Source of the DNA: Phialocephala subalpina
Lineage: Eukaryota; Ascomycota; Leotiomycetes; Helotiales; Mollisiaceae
Direction of reading: 5' to 3'
DNA: 57,068 nt
Assembly: GCA_900073065.1 (NCBI GenBank)
Contig: FJOG01000072.1
Location: 116,724 to 173,791, forward strand
The notes beneath the pieces are model-generated. The model did no database searches, had not been told where the DNA came from, and saw nothing but the letters and a program-made list of their open reading frames with translations. Position numbers and translations under genes: made by a program. Position 1 is the stretch's first letter; the number at the start of each line of letters is the position of its first letter. This document shows, piece by piece, positions 53,861-57,068 of this stretch.

Positions 53861-54289
53861 TGTTTACCTAAACTCTTGTAAACAGTTTTGAGCGCACAGG
53901 AGAAGGAGGGGAGGGTTCAGTGGATGGAGATTATGAGGAAGTGTATTGAGGAGGTAGTTGAGTTGGGAGAGCATGCCGGGAAACCGCCACCATATTGGAA
54001 CCTTGAAGATAGTATCCGGTAGGATAGGCTTTGAAAACAGTGATAGAAGTCGTCGTCTACATAAAGTATTTAGCCCAACAAGGATGTCCCTCCTCACATT
54101 TCCCGTGCTCCTCAGCAATTATCGAGAAAAGCCGGAAACCGTACTCCATGCCCACCAATGCATGATAAACCCGTCAAATGAAAATTAAAATGAAAAAGGA
54201 CTTAAGGCCACGAACTAGAGTAGGGTCCCCGTTACATAAAGCAAAGAATACTTCAAATCCTGGAGTTATGGCCCTGGGTCGATAGGTGT
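53861..54289. other. Short open frames on both strands, unassigned
   Basis: The plus strand at 53880-54017 reads QEKEGRVQWMEIMRKCIEEV and ends at a TAG, and could be a small protein fragment. The minus strand has a competing 84-codon frame. I could not choose one. Confidence 0.3.
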
Positions 54290-54855
54290 TCAGAAACCAG
54301 AACTCTTGACAGCGTCACCTCGATGTCCGGACTCGTGTATGACATTCGGAGCTTTACCTTCGTGATTATCATGCTCTTGCATGAGAGCCCTTCGAACCTC
54401 CAAACCTATCATCTCTTTGTCGGAGGTCTCGAGGGGAAGAGGTAAAATAGTTCGAGGCAGTCGAGGGTGTAATTCCGGAAGAGATTTCGAGACCGTCTGC
54501 TTTTGGGTCCCATCCGGTAATCTGTCTTCGCCTGGTCGGCCTCCAGCTTCCAAGAAAGTATAATCAAGTGGGTCAGGGCCTTGATTGAGCATTGACAACT
54601 TGCCATTCCTGGAAGACTCGCTTGACAAGCTTACAACTGCTGGCTGCTTGCCAAGAGCATTGATAGATATTGTTCCGTCTCCACCAAGTGCTGAACAGTA
54701 ATTTCCTTGGTTCTCAAGACCTAGAGGTTTGATCTGTAGTGCGTACTCTGGTGCAAAGAGTGGGGATTCGGTGGGATCAGCTGGCCTAACAACTCTTTCA
54801 GCCCGGACATCAACAGCTGGATTCGTGCATTCTTTCCCTACCCCCTATGCGGGCG
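54290..54855 (-). pseudogene. Truncated ORF of unknown family, cut at the composite element border
   Basis: The minus-strand frame is open from 54855 to the stop at 54290, about 187 codons. It reads AERVVRPADPTESPLFAPEY, LGLENQGNYCSALGGDGTIS and ESSRNGKLSMLNQGPDPLDY. There is no start codon upstream: the frame ends in a stop near 54855, where the sequence switches to GC-rich DNA leading into copy C. I do not recognise the family. The break could be an insertion point of copy C or an exon border. Confidence 0.4.
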
Positions 54856-54863
54856 CCCTTTTT

Positions 54864-54954
54864 CGGCGAAATTGTGAAATCCGCGCGGGGTGATTGGTCC
54901 GGGCGCGGCTGAGTCAGCACGTTTCCGGCGAAATTGTGATCGGTGAAATTGTGA
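54864..54954 (+). repeat. Three short direct repeats upstream of copy C
   Basis: CGGCGAAATTGTGA occurs at 54864-54877 and 54926-54939, and as CGGTGAAATTGTGA at 54941-54954. They lie 65 to 155 bases before the first Met of copy C, in a GC-rich stretch. They could be binding sites for an element protein, or merely promoter words. Confidence 0.6.
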
Positions 54955-55017
54955 TTTCCGTTCAGCCTCCCATTTCTGTTTCCCCTAGACAAACGCCTTG
55001 CCACCAAGAATCTCGTG

Positions 55018-56066
55018 ATGTTTTCGTACGATCCGATTCACAAGGTAGTCGTCTGCCGCCTCTGCAGCTCTTGTGTCGTTCCGGGCCGCCGCAATCAAAA
55101 ACGACACCTCCGAGCAAAGCCACACCGACTAACCGGTGACACGCTCAAAACAACGGTCCAACTGCTTAATAGCTACGACTTACGGACCGTAGCGGAGCTG
55201 CGGGAGCACAAACCCAGAGCTAGGGACGAGTGTAGGCCAATTGAACACTTAGCAAGCTACGACGGCTTCTCCTGCCTCCAGCCAAAGTGTGATTTCTCCA
55301 CGCGGCACCGCCTCAAAGTAAGGGAGCACATGTCTACCGTTCATGAGATTAAGGCGAAAGAGCACGAGAAGAGCCCGTTGTAGAAAGAATGCAAGCTTCA
55401 AACGTACTTCACTAAGAAGGGTTTAATCGAGTACTTTGTTGTAGTAGAAAGTTCGAACTAGAGCAGTAGGTCTAAGTTAGACTCCGCCAAGTTAATAAAG
55501 ACTGAAAAGGAGTTGTTTATTAAGCTCGAAAAGGACTACGAGGACGTTAAGGGCGATATCGAAGAGTAGGCAAACGTAGTCCATGATTTCGGGGATTCTC
55601 GGTCAAAGAAGGTTCTATAGCTTGAGCGGACGGGCTTCCCATCTCACTTAATTAGACTAAAAGACGAGGAGATTTAGAGCTCGTATAAGCTGCCACCAAA
55701 GAAAGAGCTTAATGCGAGTAGTGAAGATACCGAGGATCCTAGCCTCGTCCGAATCTTAATTGCAGTTGAGGCCGTCTTAAGAGATGCGTACCGATTATAC
55801 AGCGACGCCTCGCCCGACCGGAAAATGACCCAGCAGCGCGCTAATATCTTAAACGAATTTTATATTGGGGCCTCAAGTAAAGTAGACGGATTCCGGTATT
55901 TTAAGAACGCGTCGACTCTAGTCACTTACTTCACTACTATAAAGCAACTATTAGTATATTACTATCGCGTAGTGTATTGTAAAAGCGGCCATTTCACGCG
56001 GGCTCAATTAGACCAAGTACTGCTTCTATATGAGGCGGACGCCGATTCAAGTTTAATCGGTGCCTA
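55018..56066 (+). pseudogene. Composite element copy C: OrsD-like C2H2 N-terminal part
   Basis: ATG 55018 opens the frame FSYDPIHKVVVCRLCSSCVV, with the Cys-Cys pair followed by RHLRAKPH. A second unit is FSCLQPKCDFSTRHRLK followed by EHMSTVHE. After a TAG where Trp fits come KECKLQTYFTKKGLIEYFVV, an OrsD hallmark, and later a KLPPKKELNASSEDTED linker plus helical blocks (ILNEFYIGASSKVDGFRYF). In-frame stops occur at 55381 (TGG to TAG) and at several later places. The frame closes at 56066 and nothing like the recombinase core follows. It is therefore a truncated copy. GC-normal composition suggests weaker RIP than in copy A. Confidence 0.65.
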
Positions 56067-56340
56067 AATAGGCTTAGCGTAATTACATTAGGTTTAGCGG
56101 GGCAGTTGAATCGGGAGTTGAATCGGCGGTGTAAAAGAGGGTATAACTTTAAAACAACGATTACTCTTACTTTACTACTTACTTATAGCATTAACATATT
56201 ACAAGTCACGGTGCTAAACATCTCAAATCAATATTATAAGTAAGTTTGAAGGGGTCTAAGGTATGCTTGGGGTAAGTCAACTGACTTGGGTTGCTTAATA
56301 AGCGACCATTTAATGGGTAGGGCAAGACGAACGCAACGAA
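56067..56340. other. Short spacer between copies C and D
   Basis: Moderately AT-rich, with stops in all frames and no feature recognised. Confidence 0.4.
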
Positions 56341-57068
56341 AGTTAGAACGACGATACGTTTGAATATATTGCTAAGTATGAGGTTCTAATCTGTACTTTG
56401 CATCGTACGGCAGTTCGAGGGTTAAAAACCCATCTAAGTAATGCATATAGTCTGGATAAAACGAGGCGTGCTCTATTGCTTCAAAAGTATAGCTCGTTGC
56501 TACTACGCCAACTAAAGGACGTGAGACTACCAAAGCCAGGTAGTCTTCCATTTCAATCACTTGGCCAACCACTAGATGCACTACTATGTAATAATTGCAC
56601 CTATATCACAATATCAAAGGATGGGATACAGAAGCATTGTAAAGACTACGGTTGGCGATTCTCGAAGGACAATTTGGGCCATTAAATAAAAATTAAAGTG
56701 CAAACATTTTTTGGCTATATATATCAAAGATATTTTATCGTAGTTAACCAAAAACGTCCGAAGGCTTCTTTAAACGCGGAAAGAGCCGAAGAGGATAAAG
56801 ATGCTGCGATTCGAGACCAATTACTACGCGAATTCAATGAAATCGACGAGTAGGACACAAAACGGCTTGAGATTGCAAATTCTAAGACCGAAAAAAGCGA
56901 TAATACTAATTGGTAGAACTTTGTGCAATAGTAACCGCATTTTAGTAGTCGTAATATTAGACGTATTGCTCATGCAAGCAAATTGCCGGACCGGAAAGAC
57001 AAGTAACTATAACGCGTGAGCGAAATCGTTAATATAATGATTAAGCGTGCTATGGATTTAGGGTTAGA
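56341..57068 (+). pseudogene. Composite element copy D: C2H2 N-terminal part, cut by the window end
   Basis: Reads VLICTLHRTAVRGLKTHLSN, LDALLCNNCTYITISKDGIQ followed by KHC, and after a stop IKVQTFFGYIYQRYFIVV, the OrsD-type pattern. From 56840 the frame continues KRLEIANSKTEKSDNTNW and ends with VSEIVNIMIKRAMDLGL at the window edge. The 56840-57050 stretch is nearly superimposable on 28590-28800 of copy A, with differences that look mostly like transitions. So A and D are the same subfamily and D is better preserved in its N-terminus. The rest lies beyond the window. Confidence 0.65.

Noticed and set aside
57055..57068. TTAGGGTTAG at the window end, like a telomere repeat
   Set aside because: It lies within the reading frame of copy D (codons for Asp-Leu-Gly-Leu) and aligns with non-telomeric sequence in copy A.

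Overview
The window looks like genomic DNA of a filamentous ascomycete (Pezizomycotina), with Leotiomycetes a guess rather than a demonstration. The evidence is many short GT-AG introns of about 43-92 nt, typical Ascomycota families (Zn2Cys6 and C2H2 regulators, RTA1, HET, NACHT, SUR7/PalI, GH10 xylanase), fungal Ty1/Copia elements, and long AT-rich tracts with transition-biased decay that suggests repeat-induced point mutation (RIP). The genome is two-compartment: gene islands of normal composition alternate with AT-rich, transposon-derived stretches.

Region by region. 0.6-12.4 kb is a compact and largely intact island: Zn2Cys6 regulator, RTA1-like membrane protein, cobalamin-independent methionine-synthase-like enzyme, GPI-type GH10 xylanase, RanBP2-type zinc-finger protein, 5-hydroxyisourate hydrolase, Get3 ATPase, then an F-box-like gene carrying one in-frame stop. 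13.0-22.2 kb is a transposon nest: a 249-bp MITE, followed by a roughly 2-kb inverted-repeat DNA element into which a 6.9-kb Copia retrotransposon has inserted with a 5-bp target duplication. 22.4-25.3 kb is a HET-domain gene split by a 438-bp MITE whose exact removal would rejoin the frame. 25.3-27.0 kb has a long perfect hairpin, a sequence gap and a NACHT-protein fragment. 27.0-32.2 kb is AT-rich DNA leading into a decayed composite element (C2H2/OrsD-like fingers, tyrosine-recombinase-like middle, DExH helicase). 32.8-40.2 kb is a second gene island holding a dienelactone hydrolase and an allantoate-permease-like MFS gene, both with in-frame stops, two C2H2 regulators and a hypothetical gene. 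42.4-45.7 kb is a second composite element plus a fragment of a third. 46.7-48.2 kb holds a SUR7/PalI-like gene and a small putative membrane protein. 48.4-54.9 kb holds a Copia scrap, a degenerate ~170-bp repeat array, a protein-kinase relic and a truncated ORF. 54.9-57.1 kb contains two more N-terminal parts of the composite element family, the last running off the window.

There is no evident metabolic cluster; genes in the left island look like independent housekeeping or accessory functions. The most unusual theme is the composite element family, seen at least four times between 28 and 57 kb, and a recurrent pattern in which otherwise well-kept genes beside the repeats carry single stops, each explainable as CAA/CAG changed to TAA/TAG. 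Exon boundaries below were derived by eye from splice consensus, frame and family conservation; no homology search was run.
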